Positions 1 to 6,855 of a DNA stretch of 8,245 nucleotides are shown in pieces. The DNA is from an uncultured beta proteobacterium. GTDB lineage: Bacteria; Pseudomonadota; Gammaproteobacteria; Burkholderiales; Burkholderiaceae. Under the pieces are notes generated by a model. That model made no database searches, had not been told where the DNA came from, and saw only the letters and a list, made by a program, of their open reading frames with translations. The DNA lies in contig CAIMXN010000048.1 of NCBI GenBank assembly GCA_903845455.1, positions 1-8,245 on the forward strand, in the 5' to 3' direction. How positions within the stretch are numbered: the stretch's first letter is position 1; each line of letters starts with the position of its first letter. Both the position numbers and the translations under genes were made by a program.

Positions 1-356
1 AGCTTGAAATTAAGGCTATCGAAGTCTCTATGGATAGCCATCCACACCCTGAATGCCCAGAAGTGATTCCCCCGATGGATGCTTTAATTGGTGCTCGATT
101 AGGTAAGGGCTGGCGCAAAGTCATTGATGCACACCTTGGTGATATTAAAGGTTGCACCCACTTACGTGAGCTACTAGCCAACATTGGAACTGCAGCCTAC
201 CAATCTATTCCGGGTGCACTATTTGACAAAGATGAAAATAAACCGCCCCTGTATTTAGGTCAATGTAAATCTTGGGACTTTGATGGCCCTGTGGTGATGC
301 GTCAATACCCCAAGTTCTATCAGTGGAAACCGACAAAAAAACTGGGGCTTACTTAA
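1..356 (+). CDS. DUF2889 family protein, C-terminal part (5' end outside window)
   Basis: The reading frame is already open at base 3 and runs to a TAA at 354-356, giving 117 visible residues. The first ATG in frame (base 30) is probably internal, because the residues before it (LEIKAIEVS) run straight into a conserved-looking segment. The visible part contains a HPHPECP stretch, a GKGWRK motif, then GCTHLRELL and a segment ending PVVMRQYPKFY. From memory these fit the C-terminal half of DUF2889 proteins, which are typically around 200 residues and have no established function. No signal peptide or membrane segment is visible in this part. The stop codon lies inside the 3' end of the opposing ydfG gene, an 8-bp tail-to-tail overlap. 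The family assignment rests on recognised motifs and was not tested by a search. Confidence 0.8.
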   Translation, partial: LEIKAIEVSMDSHPHPECPEVIPPMDALIGARLGKGWRKVIDAHLGDIKGCTHLRELLANIGTAAYQSIPGALFDKDENKPPLYLGQCKSWDFDGPVVMRQYPKFYQWKPTKKLGLT

Positions 357-1122
357 ATTCACCGCGATAAATACTGAGTGGCCCGCTAGCCTGTTGCACT
401 GGCATCACTTCCAATACATTGATATTGATATGACTTGGTAAAGTAGCTGACCAAAAAATAGTCTCGGCGATATCATCTGCACTCAAAGCCTTGACGCCGT
501 TATAAACATTCTTTGCCTTACCATCATCACCCTTAAAGCGCACATTAGAAAATTCTGTTCCAGCACACATGCCTGGTTCGACGCATGTCACGCGAACTGG
601 CGTACCAAGCAAATCTGCTCGTAAGTTCAAGCTAAATTGTTTTACAAAAGCCTTAGTACCGCCATAAACATTACCGCCTGGATAAGGGTAATTTGCTGCA
701 ACAGAGCCTAAATTAATCACATGACCACGCTTGCGCTCAACCATACCCGGCAAAAATGCACGTGTCATATGCACGAGGCCTTTGATATTGGTATCAATCA
801 TGCGGTCCCAATCAGAAAGTACTGCTTGATGGGCTGGTTCAAGACCTAAAGCAAGACCTGCGTTATTTACCAACACGCTGACATTAGAAAATTCAGGAGG
901 CAAAGTAGTAGCTAACTGGTCAACCTTAGCGCTATCACAAACATCTACAGCCAAGGTGAGTAATTTTTTTTGCTGTTCAGCAGGTAGTGATGTTTTTAAA
1001 GCTTCAAGGCGCTCTGTTCTGCGGCCTAGGGCAATGACTTTATGGCCATGAGCGAGAAAGCGACGTGCAGTTGCTTCACCAAAGCCAGCCGTGGCACCGG
1101 TTACTAAAACGGTATGTTCCAT
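349..1122 (-). CDS. ydfG: NADP-dependent 3-hydroxy acid dehydrogenase / malonic semialdehyde reductase, YdfG-type SDR
   Basis: This is a classical short-chain dehydrogenase of 257 residues, with a cytoplasmic Rossmann fold. It shows the cofactor motif TGATAGFG (8-15), an arginine pair R34-R35 favouring NADP(H), D60 after the third strand, NNAG (86-89), and the catalytic set N112, S140, Y153 and K157 (YGGTK). Long segments closely resemble E. coli YdfG as I recall it, including MIDTN near 108-112, LPGMVER at 124-130, GTEFSNVRFKGDDGKA at 188-203 and a C-terminal LEVMPV. YdfG oxidises L-serine and other 3-hydroxy acids and reduces malonic semialdehyde. The start is backed by an AAGGA ribosome binding site at 1129-1133, six bases before the ATG. 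It is the last gene of the msrPQ-led cluster, 48 bp after the MBL gene. Its 3' end overlaps the opposing DUF2889 gene by 8 bp. Substrate in this organism is inferred from family. Confidence 0.9.
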   Translation of the reverse strand: MEHTVLVTGATAGFGEATARRFLAHGHKVIALGRRTERLEALKTSLPAEQQKKLLTLAVDVCDSAKVDQLATTLPPEFSNVSVLVNNAGLALGLEPAHQAVLSDWDRMIDTNIKGLVHMTRAFLPGMVERKRGHVINLGSVAANYPYPGGNVYGGTKAFVKQFSLNLRADLLGTPVRVTCVEPGMCAGTEFSNVRFKGDDGKAKNVYNGVKALSADDIAETIFWSATLPSHININVLEVMPVQQASGPLSIYRGEFK

Positions 1123-1170
1123 TGTGATTCCTTCAATTAAATATTCTTAAAGCACTTGTTAGGCCAACTC

Positions 1171-2103
1171 TTAATCAAGATTGACTAGATGATTATCTTG
1201 AATCTGAGCAGCATTCGCTTTCACTAGGGCTTGTGGTAACCATTTCATAAACTCACTCATCTCCAGATTGAGCTGCTTGGCCGCATGAGCAAGTGCAGGT
1301 GTAGTAGAGATCCACTCAAAGACTTTCGTCATTTCCATGCTACGCCATTCTAATAGCTTGTACTTCAGTAAGACTTTAGCTCCATGGCAGGCATTGCGAT
1401 CAGGGTCTGATGCAAGATAATCAAGCCTTGAACGCGCTACACCTAAGGCTGCAGCAGCATCCGTAAAAGGCTTGCCGTGACCAGGAATTACTACATCAAT
1501 CTGCAGACTTTCAATTAAATCTAAAGTCTGGGCAACCTCTTCAAACCCGCTCTCGCCCCACAACTCTGGAAATATCACACCAAAACCATCTTCCCACAAA
1601 GCGTCAGCTGAAATTAAGATACGATGATCTGCTTGATACAACATGACAGAATGCGTGTGGTGCCCCGGTGCTGCTAAGATCTGCCAGACGTAATGCCCTA
1701 GGGTAATTTCATGTCCAGGGGTTAAGAGATGGGTATGTAAAAACCGTGGGCAGTCCTGCCCTAGAGTGCGGTAACCTAGTACATCCTCATCCCAAGTCTG
1801 CACTGCGGCGTCTTCCGCGCTAGGAATATAAATCTGCGGATGATAAGCTTTAGACAAAGCCGCATTACCGCCACAATGGTCCGAATGGAGGTGGGTATTC
1901 ACAACCTTACTGAGCGTTGGCAGGTCATGCTTTAGTAAGGCATTTTTTACTAACTCTACCGTGAGATTTTGATGGGCGCAATAACCCGTATCCACCAGCG
2001 ACACATCGCCATCACCGTAGAGAAATATATTGTTAGCAGATAACCAGCCTCTTTCGAAGACTTCAATTCCGGACGGCAAAGAAAGTTGGCTCACGCTGAT
2101 CAT
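1171..2103 (-). CDS. MBL-fold metallohydrolase
   Basis: This is a metallo-beta-lactamase superfamily hydrolase, about 310 residues, with no signal peptide, so probably cytoplasmic. Numbering from the ATG at 2101-2103 (subtract 2 if counted from the TTG), the metal-site motifs are THLHSDHCGG with H71, H73, D75 and H76; APGHH with H148; the bridging aspartate D167 in SADAL; and PGHG with H209. All ligands for a dinuclear zinc-type site are present. After the core there is an alpha-helical C-terminal extension of roughly 80 residues. Substrate cannot be told: the superfamily includes glyoxalase II-like thioesterases, lactonases and others. The frame also allows a TTG start at 2107-2109, directly after the lipocalin stop. 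I prefer the ATG six bases later, although neither has a strong Shine-Dalgarno sequence, which suggests translational coupling to the lipocalin gene. Confidence 0.88.
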   Translation of the reverse strand: MISVSQLSLPSGIEVFERGWLSANNIFLYGDGDVSLVDTGYCAHQNLTVELVKNALLKHDLPTLSKVVNTHLHSDHCGGNAALSKAYHPQIYIPSAEDAAVQTWDEDVLGYRTLGQDCPRFLHTHLLTPGHEITLGHYVWQILAAPGHHTHSVMLYQADHRILISADALWEDGFGVIFPELWGESGFEEVAQTLDLIESLQIDVVIPGHGKPFTDAAAALGVARSRLDYLASDPDRNACHGAKVLLKYKLLEWRSMEMTKVFEWISTTPALAHAAKQLNLEMSEFMKWLPQALVKANAAQIQDNHLVNLD

Positions 2104-2109
2104 CTTCAA

Positions 2110-2679
2110 TTACTGCTGCAATGTTTTTTCTAACTTACGGACATCAAATTGTTGTTGCTGCAAACGACTCAGTAACTCGTCATACACCTTTGGGTCTATC
2201 TGGGGGGTTCTCGATAAGACCCAAAGGTAGTCTCGTTTCGGATCACTAACCGCTGCGACTTGATATTGCGCATCTAAATCAATGACCCAGTAGTCACCCC
2301 AAACCATGGGCAAGAATGAAAGCCACTCTGGGGCAAAGCGTACTTCTAACTTAGGAGAGTCTTTAGCCCCAATCTGCTTTGCAGTTCCCTCTGCTTGAGA
2401 AATTTCGTTGCTCGCAGTCTTGCAACTATTTAGCACCTGCAGATTACTATCACTCTTTAGCGAATACACTGCCTTAGTATTGCTCACACACTTCTTTTGA
2501 AACCAATTCGGAAATTTAGCAATTTCATACCAAACCCCTAAGTAACGAGGTACATCCAGAGAAGCAATAGTCTTAACGGGTATGTTTACCGTAGTAGTTT
2601 GACCGTATACAGTAGTTTGAATGAGTAATGCAGAACCAATCAATACTAGATTTGCAAATTTGAATAATGAGATTTTCAT
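2110..2679 (-). CDS. blc: Periplasmic lipocalin, Blc family, lacking a lipobox
   Basis: The 189-residue product is a bacterial lipocalin, a beta-barrel carrier of fatty acids and lysophospholipids linked in E. coli to envelope stress. The lipocalin signature GVWYEIAKFPN sits at 48-58. YWVIDLD (130-136) and YLWVLSRTP (151-159) match the later conserved strands of Blc proteins. An N-terminal hydrophobic stretch (about 5-22) after K2 and K7 looks like an export signal, with possible cleavage near VYG/Q at 26/27. Unlike E. coli Blc there is no cysteine before C64, so no lipoprotein attachment is possible. C64 and C86 could form a disulfide in the periplasm. An AAGG site at 2684-2687, four bases before the ATG, overlaps the msrQ stop codon. 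It lies 6 bp after msrQ and directly before the MBL gene, so cotranscription is likely. Confidence 0.9.
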   Translation of the reverse strand: MKISLFKFANLVLIGSALLIQTTVYGQTTTVNIPVKTIASLDVPRYLGVWYEIAKFPNWFQKKCVSNTKAVYSLKSDSNLQVLNSCKTASNEISQAEGTAKQIGAKDSPKLEVRFAPEWLSFLPMVWGDYWVIDLDAQYQVAAVSDPKRDYLWVLSRTPQIDPKVYDELLSRLQQQQFDVRKLEKTLQQ

Positions 2680-2685
2680 CTAACC

Positions 2686-3264
2686 TTATTTGAGACTAAG
2701 CCGACTTCTAATCATAGGAATCCTACAGCACAAGAGTAATCCTATGACAGCTGCATATATAGAGACTGTCTGGAGGTCGTTCTTGCCAGCTTTATGCCAC
2801 CAGTAATGAAGAATCACGCTACAGGCGATGACATAAACGAGGCGGTGTAGTTGAGCCCAATATCTGCCCAATTTTCTTTGCATCCAATGATTAGAAGTCA
2901 TTGCAAGTGGAGTCATCAAAACCAGACTCATAAAGCCCATGGTAATAAATGGCCTCTTGATGATATCTTTCATCATCGCCGCTAAATCAAAGTTTTGATC
3001 TAGCCATAACCAAATCGCAAAATGCATTGCCGCGTAAAAAAAAGTAAATAGCCCAAGCATTCTGCGAATTTTGATCCACAATACGGAGCCTGTAAGCAAG
3101 CGTAATGGCGTCATTGCTAAAGTAGTACAAAGTAAGACCAAAGCCCATGTTCCTGTTGATCTCGTAATGAACTCAATAGGATTGGCCCCAAGACCATCAG
3201 TCATGCCAAGCCAGATTAAACGATCTAAAGGTAAGAGCGCCAGCAGAAAAATAATCACCTTCAT
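2686..3264 (-). CDS. msrQ: MsrQ, haem-binding membrane subunit of the periplasmic methionine sulfoxide reductase
   Basis: MsrQ (formerly YedZ) is an inner-membrane haem b protein that passes electrons from the quinone pool or a flavin reductase to periplasmic MsrP. The product is 192 residues with about six membrane segments (near 2-20, 38-56, 69-88, 105-122, 139-156 and 167-182). Candidate haem ligands H81, H140 and H153 have almost the same spacing as H91, H151 and H164 of E. coli MsrQ. The segments IRRMLGL (66-72) and QRKLGRYWAQLH (129-140) also match the family. The frame stays open upstream to an ATG at 3364-3366 inside msrP, but that extension is polar and does not resemble MsrQ. The ATG at 3262-3264 gives a family-like N terminus. 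It begins 10 bp after the msrP stop with no clear ribosome binding site, so translation is probably coupled to msrP. Confidence 0.93.
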   Translation of the reverse strand: MKVIIFLLALLPLDRLIWLGMTDGLGANPIEFITRSTGTWALVLLCTTLAMTPLRLLTGSVLWIKIRRMLGLFTFFYAAMHFAIWLWLDQNFDLAAMMKDIIKRPFITMGFMSLVLMTPLAMTSNHWMQRKLGRYWAQLHRLVYVIACSVILHYWWHKAGKNDLQTVSIYAAVIGLLLCCRIPMIRSRLSLK

Positions 3265-3274
3265 GAAATAGCGC

Positions 3275-4237
3275 TTAATAGTATTTCTTGAGATCCATAC
3301 CTGCGTACATGCTTGCGACTTGATCACCATAACCGTTAAACATTTCTGTTTTGATTTTAGGTGCAAATACGCCTTTGTTTTCAGCGATACGACGCTCGGT
3401 TGCCTGACTCCAGCGAGGGTGATCTACCAATGGATTGACGTTGGAGTAAAAACCATACTCGCGAGCGTCGAACTGGCTCCAGCTGGTTTTTGGCATCTCT
3501 TCAGTCAGTCGAATTTTCACAATAGACTTAGCGCTCTTAAACCCATACTTCCATGGGACCACGAGACGCACAGGTGCGCCATTCTGCTTTGGCAAAACCT
3601 CTCCATACAAACCAAAAGTCAGTAAGGTCAATGGATTCATCGCCTCATCCAACCGTAAACCTTCTCGATAAGGCCACTCCAGAATATTGCTTTTAACCCC
3701 AGGCATTTGCTTGCGGTCAGCTAAAGAAATAAACTCAACATACTTGGCAGAGCCCAGTGGCTCGACCTTATTCAATAGCTTGGATAAAGAATAGCCATCC
3801 CAAGGAATGACCATCGACCAACCCTCTACACAACGCATTCTGTAAATACGCTCTTCCATGGGTGCCAGCTTTAGTAAGGCATCGATATCCAAGGTCACTG
3901 GTTTTTTGACGAGGCCTTCGATCGATACCGTCCATGGTCTAGTTTGCAAAGTACCAGCATTGGCAAAAGGATCTGATTTATCTGTACCGAACTCATAAAA
4001 ATTGTTATAGGTGGTGACGTTCTTATAGCCACTTAACTCATCCTTCACCACGTATGTGGAATTTAGAGTAGCAGCAAGCTTATCTGGATTTGCCGCCAAT
4101 GCCTCACGAGAGAACCAAGGTGCTAATGCCAGGCCAAAGCTGCCGGCAGCGGCCGCTTTAATCAGCTCACGACGACCCTCAAAGACATTTTTGGGGGTGA
4201 TATCACTTGGAAAAATTGTATTGTCTATATAGCCCAT
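3275..4237 (-). CDS. msrP: MsrP, catalytic molybdopterin subunit of the periplasmic methionine sulfoxide reductase
   Basis: MsrP (formerly YedY) is a molybdopterin enzyme of the sulfite-oxidase fold that reduces methionine sulfoxide in oxidised periplasmic proteins, with electrons from MsrQ. The 320-residue product begins with a Tat signal: GRRELIK at 21-27 with the twin arginines R22-R23, then a hydrophobic stretch (about 28-41), with likely cleavage after ALA or ALAA near 48-49. The molybdenum-ligand cysteine is C136 in RMRCVEGW. The substrate/cofactor region NNFYEF lies at 78-83, and VPWKYGFKSAKSI (227-239) is typical of the family. The start is supported by AAAGG at 4245-4249, seven bases upstream of the ATG. 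As first gene of the minus-strand cluster it should be read from a promoter in the roughly 100 bp between it and the icd terminator. No two-component regulator such as E. coli HprSR (YedVW) lies next to it in this window. Confidence 0.95.
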   Translation of the reverse strand: MGYIDNTIFPSDITPKNVFEGRRELIKAAAAGSFGLALAPWFSREALAANPDKLAATLNSTYVVKDELSGYKNVTTYNNFYEFGTDKSDPFANAGTLQTRPWTVSIEGLVKKPVTLDIDALLKLAPMEERIYRMRCVEGWSMVIPWDGYSLSKLLNKVEPLGSAKYVEFISLADRKQMPGVKSNILEWPYREGLRLDEAMNPLTLLTFGLYGEVLPKQNGAPVRLVVPWKYGFKSAKSIVKIRLTEEMPKTSWSQFDAREYGFYSNVNPLVDHPRWSQATERRIAENKGVFAPKIKTEMFNGYGDQVASMYAGMDLKKYY

Positions 4238-4267
4238 GGGGATACCTTTAGCCCTTTTCTCAAAGAA

Positions 4268-4273
4268 ATTCTA
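4268..4273 (-). promoter_or_regulatory. Possible -10 element upstream of msrP
   Basis: On the minus strand this reads TAGAAT, five of six matches to the sigma-70 -10 consensus, about 31 bases before the msrP start. No acceptable -35 box stands 16-18 bases upstream, so this is weak. It is listed because a promoter is expected between the icd terminator and msrP, and this is the best -10 match I see there. An activator-dependent or alternative-sigma promoter would also fit. Confidence 0.25.
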
Positions 4274-4341
4274 AACTAAGCTCATTCTCCTACTCTTATG
4301 GATTTAGTGCAGAAGTGGCAATTACCCGCCTTTACAGCAAC

Positions 4342-4373
4342 AAAAAAGGCAAACCTCACGGCTTGCCTTTTTT
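4342..4373 (-). terminator. Rho-independent terminator of icd (hairpin with T tracts on both strands)
   Basis: The arms AAAAAAGGCAA (4342-4352) and TTGCCTTTTTT (4363-4373) are perfectly complementary over 11 bp. An inner mismatch, then a CC/GG pair, closes a four-base loop (4356-4359). On the minus strand the hairpin begins 20 bp after the icd stop and ends in six T, the expected form of an intrinsic terminator. The plus strand also has six T after the stem, so it could work both ways, but no plus-strand gene runs into it. It separates icd transcription from the msrPQ-led cluster. Confidence 0.9.
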
Positions 4374-4393
4374 ATTTAGCGAACTTTAGCTGC

Positions 4394-6628
4394 TTAGACT
4401 GCTACTGCTTTTAATATTGCGTTTAATGTAGCGCTTGGTCGCATTACGGCTTCACATTTTTCTGGATTAGCCATAAAGTAACCGCCAATATCCGCTGGCT
4501 TACCTTGCACCGCTTTCATTTCTGCAGCAATCTTCTGCTCATTCTCAAGCAAGGATTTAGCCAGAGGGACAAAATACGCCTGTAATTCTTTGTCCTCTGT
4601 TTGAGCAGCCAAAGCCTCGGCCCAGTACATCGCCAAGTAGAACTGGCTACCGCGGTTATCTAATTCGCCAGTACGTGGTGAAGGTGACTTATTGTTATCT
4701 AACAATTTACCAGTCGCTTCATCCAATGTACGCGCTAGGATCTTCACTTTGACATTACCAGTCTTATCACCAATATCCTCGAGTGATACCGCTAAAGCCA
4801 AGAACTCACCCAGTGAATCCCAGCGCAAATGATTTTCTTCGACCAACTGTTGAACGTGTTTAGGAGCGGAGCCACCAGCACCAGTTTCAAAAAGTCCGCC
4901 GCCAGCCATCAATGGCACGATTGATAACATCTTTGCACTAGTACCCAACTCCATAATGGGGAACAAGTCGGTAAGGTAATCGCGCAAGATATTGCCAGTG
5001 ACAGAGATAGTGTCTTTGCCACGTATTACACGCTCTAAGGTATAGCGCATTGCACGGGTCTGAGACATGATCTGAATATCAACATCTTTAAGGTCGTAAT
5101 CTTTTAGATAGGTATTTACCTTCTTAATCAACTCAGCCTCGTGTGGACGGTACTCATCCAACCAAAACACCGCAGGAGTATTAGAGAGGCGCGCACGATT
5201 CACCGCCAGTTTTACCCAGTCACGAATCGGTGCATCTTTCGCTTGGCACATACGCCAGATATCACCTTCTTCAACATGTTGCTCGAGCAAGACAGTGCCG
5301 TCATCAGCAACAATCCGGGCTACGCCAGCTTCTGGAATCTCAAAAGTCTTATCGTGCGAACCGTACTCTTCCGCTTGTTGAGCCATCAAGCCCACATTTG
5401 GAACAGTACCCATGGTGGTTGGATCGAAGTTACCGTGGGTCTTACAGAAATTAATAATCTCTTGATAGATACGAGCAAAGGTACTTTCTGGAATCACCGC
5501 CTTGGTGTCATGTAAACGACCATCAGCTCCCCACATCTTGCCACCAACCCGAATCATGGCAGGCATCGATGCATCTACGATCACATCACTGGGGGAATGC
5601 AAGTTAGTAATGCCTTTTGCTGAATCCACCATTGCTAAAGCTGGGCGATGCTCGTGACATGCGTGCAAGTCTTGGATGATTTCTTCGCGTTTAGATTCTG
5701 GCAAATTTTTAATCTTGTCATATAAGCTACTCATGCCATTGTTTGGGTTAACGCCCAACTCTTCAAACAACTTTGCATGCTTCGCAAAAGCATCTTTGTA
5801 GAAAATCTTTACCGCGTGACCAAACACGATGGGGTGCGACACCTTCATCATGGTTGCTTTGACATGCAAAGAAAGCATCATTCCGCTTTTATAGGCATCT
5901 TCGATTTCTTTTTCATAGAAGTCACAAAGCGCTTTCTTGCTCATGTACATACTGTCGATAATTTCACCGACAAGTAATGAAGTCTTGGGTTTAAACACAA
6001 TGGTTTTGCCACTTTTAGTCACCAAGTCCATCTTGACATCACAAGCGCGATCCATCGTGATTGACTTCTCACCTGCATAAAAGTCTCCGCCATGCATATG
6101 GGAAACGTGAGTACGGGAAGCTTGACTCCACTCGCCCATGGAGTGAGGATTCTTGCGTGCGTATCGCTTTACAGCAGGGGGTGCACGGCGATCAGAGTTA
6201 CCTTCGCGCAATACTGGGTTCACTGCGCTACCCAAGCACGTGGAATAACGGCTGCGAATGGCTTTCTCAGCATCATCTTTAGGATCATCTGGGAAATTCG
6301 GAATCTTATAGCCCTTAGCTTGCAATTCTTTGATTGCTGCAAGCAATTGGGGAATCGAGGCACTGATGTTTGGCAACTTAATGATGTTTGTATCTGGCAA
6401 CAAAGTCAAACGCGCTAATTCAGCCAGGTTATCGGGAACTTTTTGGTCTGCAGTTAAAAAATCCGTAAATTCAGCCAAGATCCGCCCAGCGACAGAAATG
6501 TCGCTCGTCACAATCTCTACTCCAGCTGGCGCTGTAAAGGTACGAATCACTGGCAAGAATGCACAAGTCGCTAAAAGTGGCGCCTCGTCTGTCAGCGTGT
6601 AAATGATCTTTGATTTCTCTGAAGCCAT
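4394..6628 (-). CDS. icd: Isocitrate dehydrogenase, NADP-dependent, monomeric type
   Basis: This cytoplasmic TCA-cycle enzyme converts isocitrate and NADP+ to 2-oxoglutarate, CO2 and NADPH. At 744 residues it has the full length of the monomeric family (IDH-II; Azotobacter enzyme about 741) and is unrelated in fold arrangement to the shorter homodimeric Icd of E. coli. Active-site residues align with the Azotobacter enzyme at an offset of +2: isocitrate-binding S134, N137, R141 and R147; catalytic K257 and Y422; metal ligands D352, D550 and D554. H591 and R602 sit where NADP-binding residues are expected. The region around HMHGGDFYAGEKS (177-189) is also typical. A strong GAGGAAA ribosome binding site lies at 6634-6640, its GAGG core eight bases before the ATG. 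The gene stands alone, with its own candidate promoter and a hairpin terminator 20 bp after the stop. No frameshift or missing key residue was seen. Confidence 0.97.
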   Translation of the reverse strand: MASEKSKIIYTLTDEAPLLATCAFLPVIRTFTAPAGVEIVTSDISVAGRILAEFTDFLTADQKVPDNLAELARLTLLPDTNIIKLPNISASIPQLLAAIKELQAKGYKIPNFPDDPKDDAEKAIRSRYSTCLGSAVNPVLREGNSDRRAPPAVKRYARKNPHSMGEWSQASRTHVSHMHGGDFYAGEKSITMDRACDVKMDLVTKSGKTIVFKPKTSLLVGEIIDSMYMSKKALCDFYEKEIEDAYKSGMMLSLHVKATMMKVSHPIVFGHAVKIFYKDAFAKHAKLFEELGVNPNNGMSSLYDKIKNLPESKREEIIQDLHACHEHRPALAMVDSAKGITNLHSPSDVIVDASMPAMIRVGGKMWGADGRLHDTKAVIPESTFARIYQEIINFCKTHGNFDPTTMGTVPNVGLMAQQAEEYGSHDKTFEIPEAGVARIVADDGTVLLEQHVEEGDIWRMCQAKDAPIRDWVKLAVNRARLSNTPAVFWLDEYRPHEAELIKKVNTYLKDYDLKDVDIQIMSQTRAMRYTLERVIRGKDTISVTGNILRDYLTDLFPIMELGTSAKMLSIVPLMAGGGLFETGAGGSAPKHVQQLVEENHLRWDSLGEFLALAVSLEDIGDKTGNVKVKILARTLDEATGKLLDNNKSPSPRTGELDNRGSQFYLAMYWAEALAAQTEDKELQAYFVPLAKSLLENEQKIAAEMKAVQGKPADIGGYFMANPEKCEAVMRPSATLNAILKAVAV

Positions 6629-6652
6629 TAGTATTTCCTCGGTTTTGGTAAA

Positions 6653-6681
6653 TTTACAGGGCCCGGTTTAGACCTTGTCAC
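6653..6681 (-). promoter_or_regulatory. Candidate sigma-70 promoter for icd
   Basis: On the minus strand a GTGACA box (complement of 6676-6681, five of six to the -35 consensus) is followed after exactly 17 bp by TGTAAA (complement of 6653-6658, four of six to the -10 consensus). The start of transcription would fall near 6646, giving a leader of about 18 bases that just holds the GAGGAAA ribosome binding site. A perfect 10-bp palindrome, GTAAATTTAC (6648-6657), covers most of the -10 box and could be a repressor contact or chance. The promoter is predicted by eye only. Confidence 0.45.
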
Positions 6682-6700
6682 CCTCATATTCCGTACGCCA

Positions 6701-6805
6701 GATTTAATGGGCACGTTAGTGGGGTGAGACTCCTATTTTAAATCATCGACACAGCCAAAACTGCCTGATTTAAGCCCTAAACTGGCTGAAGCTGCCCAAT
6801 TTAAG
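6701..6805. repeat. Cluster of short repeats in the icd/MFS divergent intergenic region
   Basis: Several interleaved short repeats lie between the two divergent genes. CTGCCTGATTTAAG (6761-6774) and CTGCCCAATTTAAG (6792-6805) match at 12 of 14 positions, 31 bp apart. AAACTGCCTGA (6758-6768) and AAACTGGCTGA (6779-6789) match at 10 of 11, 21 bp apart. GATTTAA occurs at 6701-6707 and 6767-6773 and inverted at 6738-6744. CAGCCA (6752-6757) is inverted as TGGCTG (6783-6788). Spacings of about two and three helical turns fit a multi-site operator, but no regulator gene is in the window and the binding factor is unknown. Confidence 0.5.
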
Positions 6806-6855
6806 GGAATCCACCAACCCGACTAAGATGTCAAATTCACCGTAAACTGAGTTAC

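Noticed and set aside
964..971. Eight-base homopolymer in ydfG, a possible slippage site
   Set aside because: The frame is intact through it and encodes the expected lysines; nothing suggests programmed frameshifting.
2030..2230. Plus-strand 66-codon frame across the lipocalin/MBL junction
   Set aside because: It is antisense to two well-supported genes, Cys/Ser/Asn-rich in a way typical of a shadow frame, and has no family resemblance.
3265..3366. Longer msrQ reading frame starting inside msrP (34 extra residues)
   Set aside because: The extension is polar and unlike MsrQ N termini. The ATG at 3262-3264 begins with the expected first membrane helix and sits 10 bp after the msrP stop.
3071..3625. 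Plus-strand frames 3071-3271 and 3320-3625 opposite msrQ and msrP
   Set aside because: Both are antisense to clearly assigned genes and encode sequence without domain or signal features.
5141..6602. Several plus-strand open frames opposite icd (for example 5141-5515, 6092-6418, 6330-6602)
   Set aside because: They lie wholly antisense to a strongly conserved gene, overlap one another in different frames, and show no recognisable motif. They are shadows of icd.
6648..6657. Perfect palindrome GTAAATTTAC at the candidate icd -10 box
   Set aside because: A 10-bp AT-rich palindrome can easily arise by chance, and there is no second copy in the window. Noted under the promoter but not claimed as an operator.
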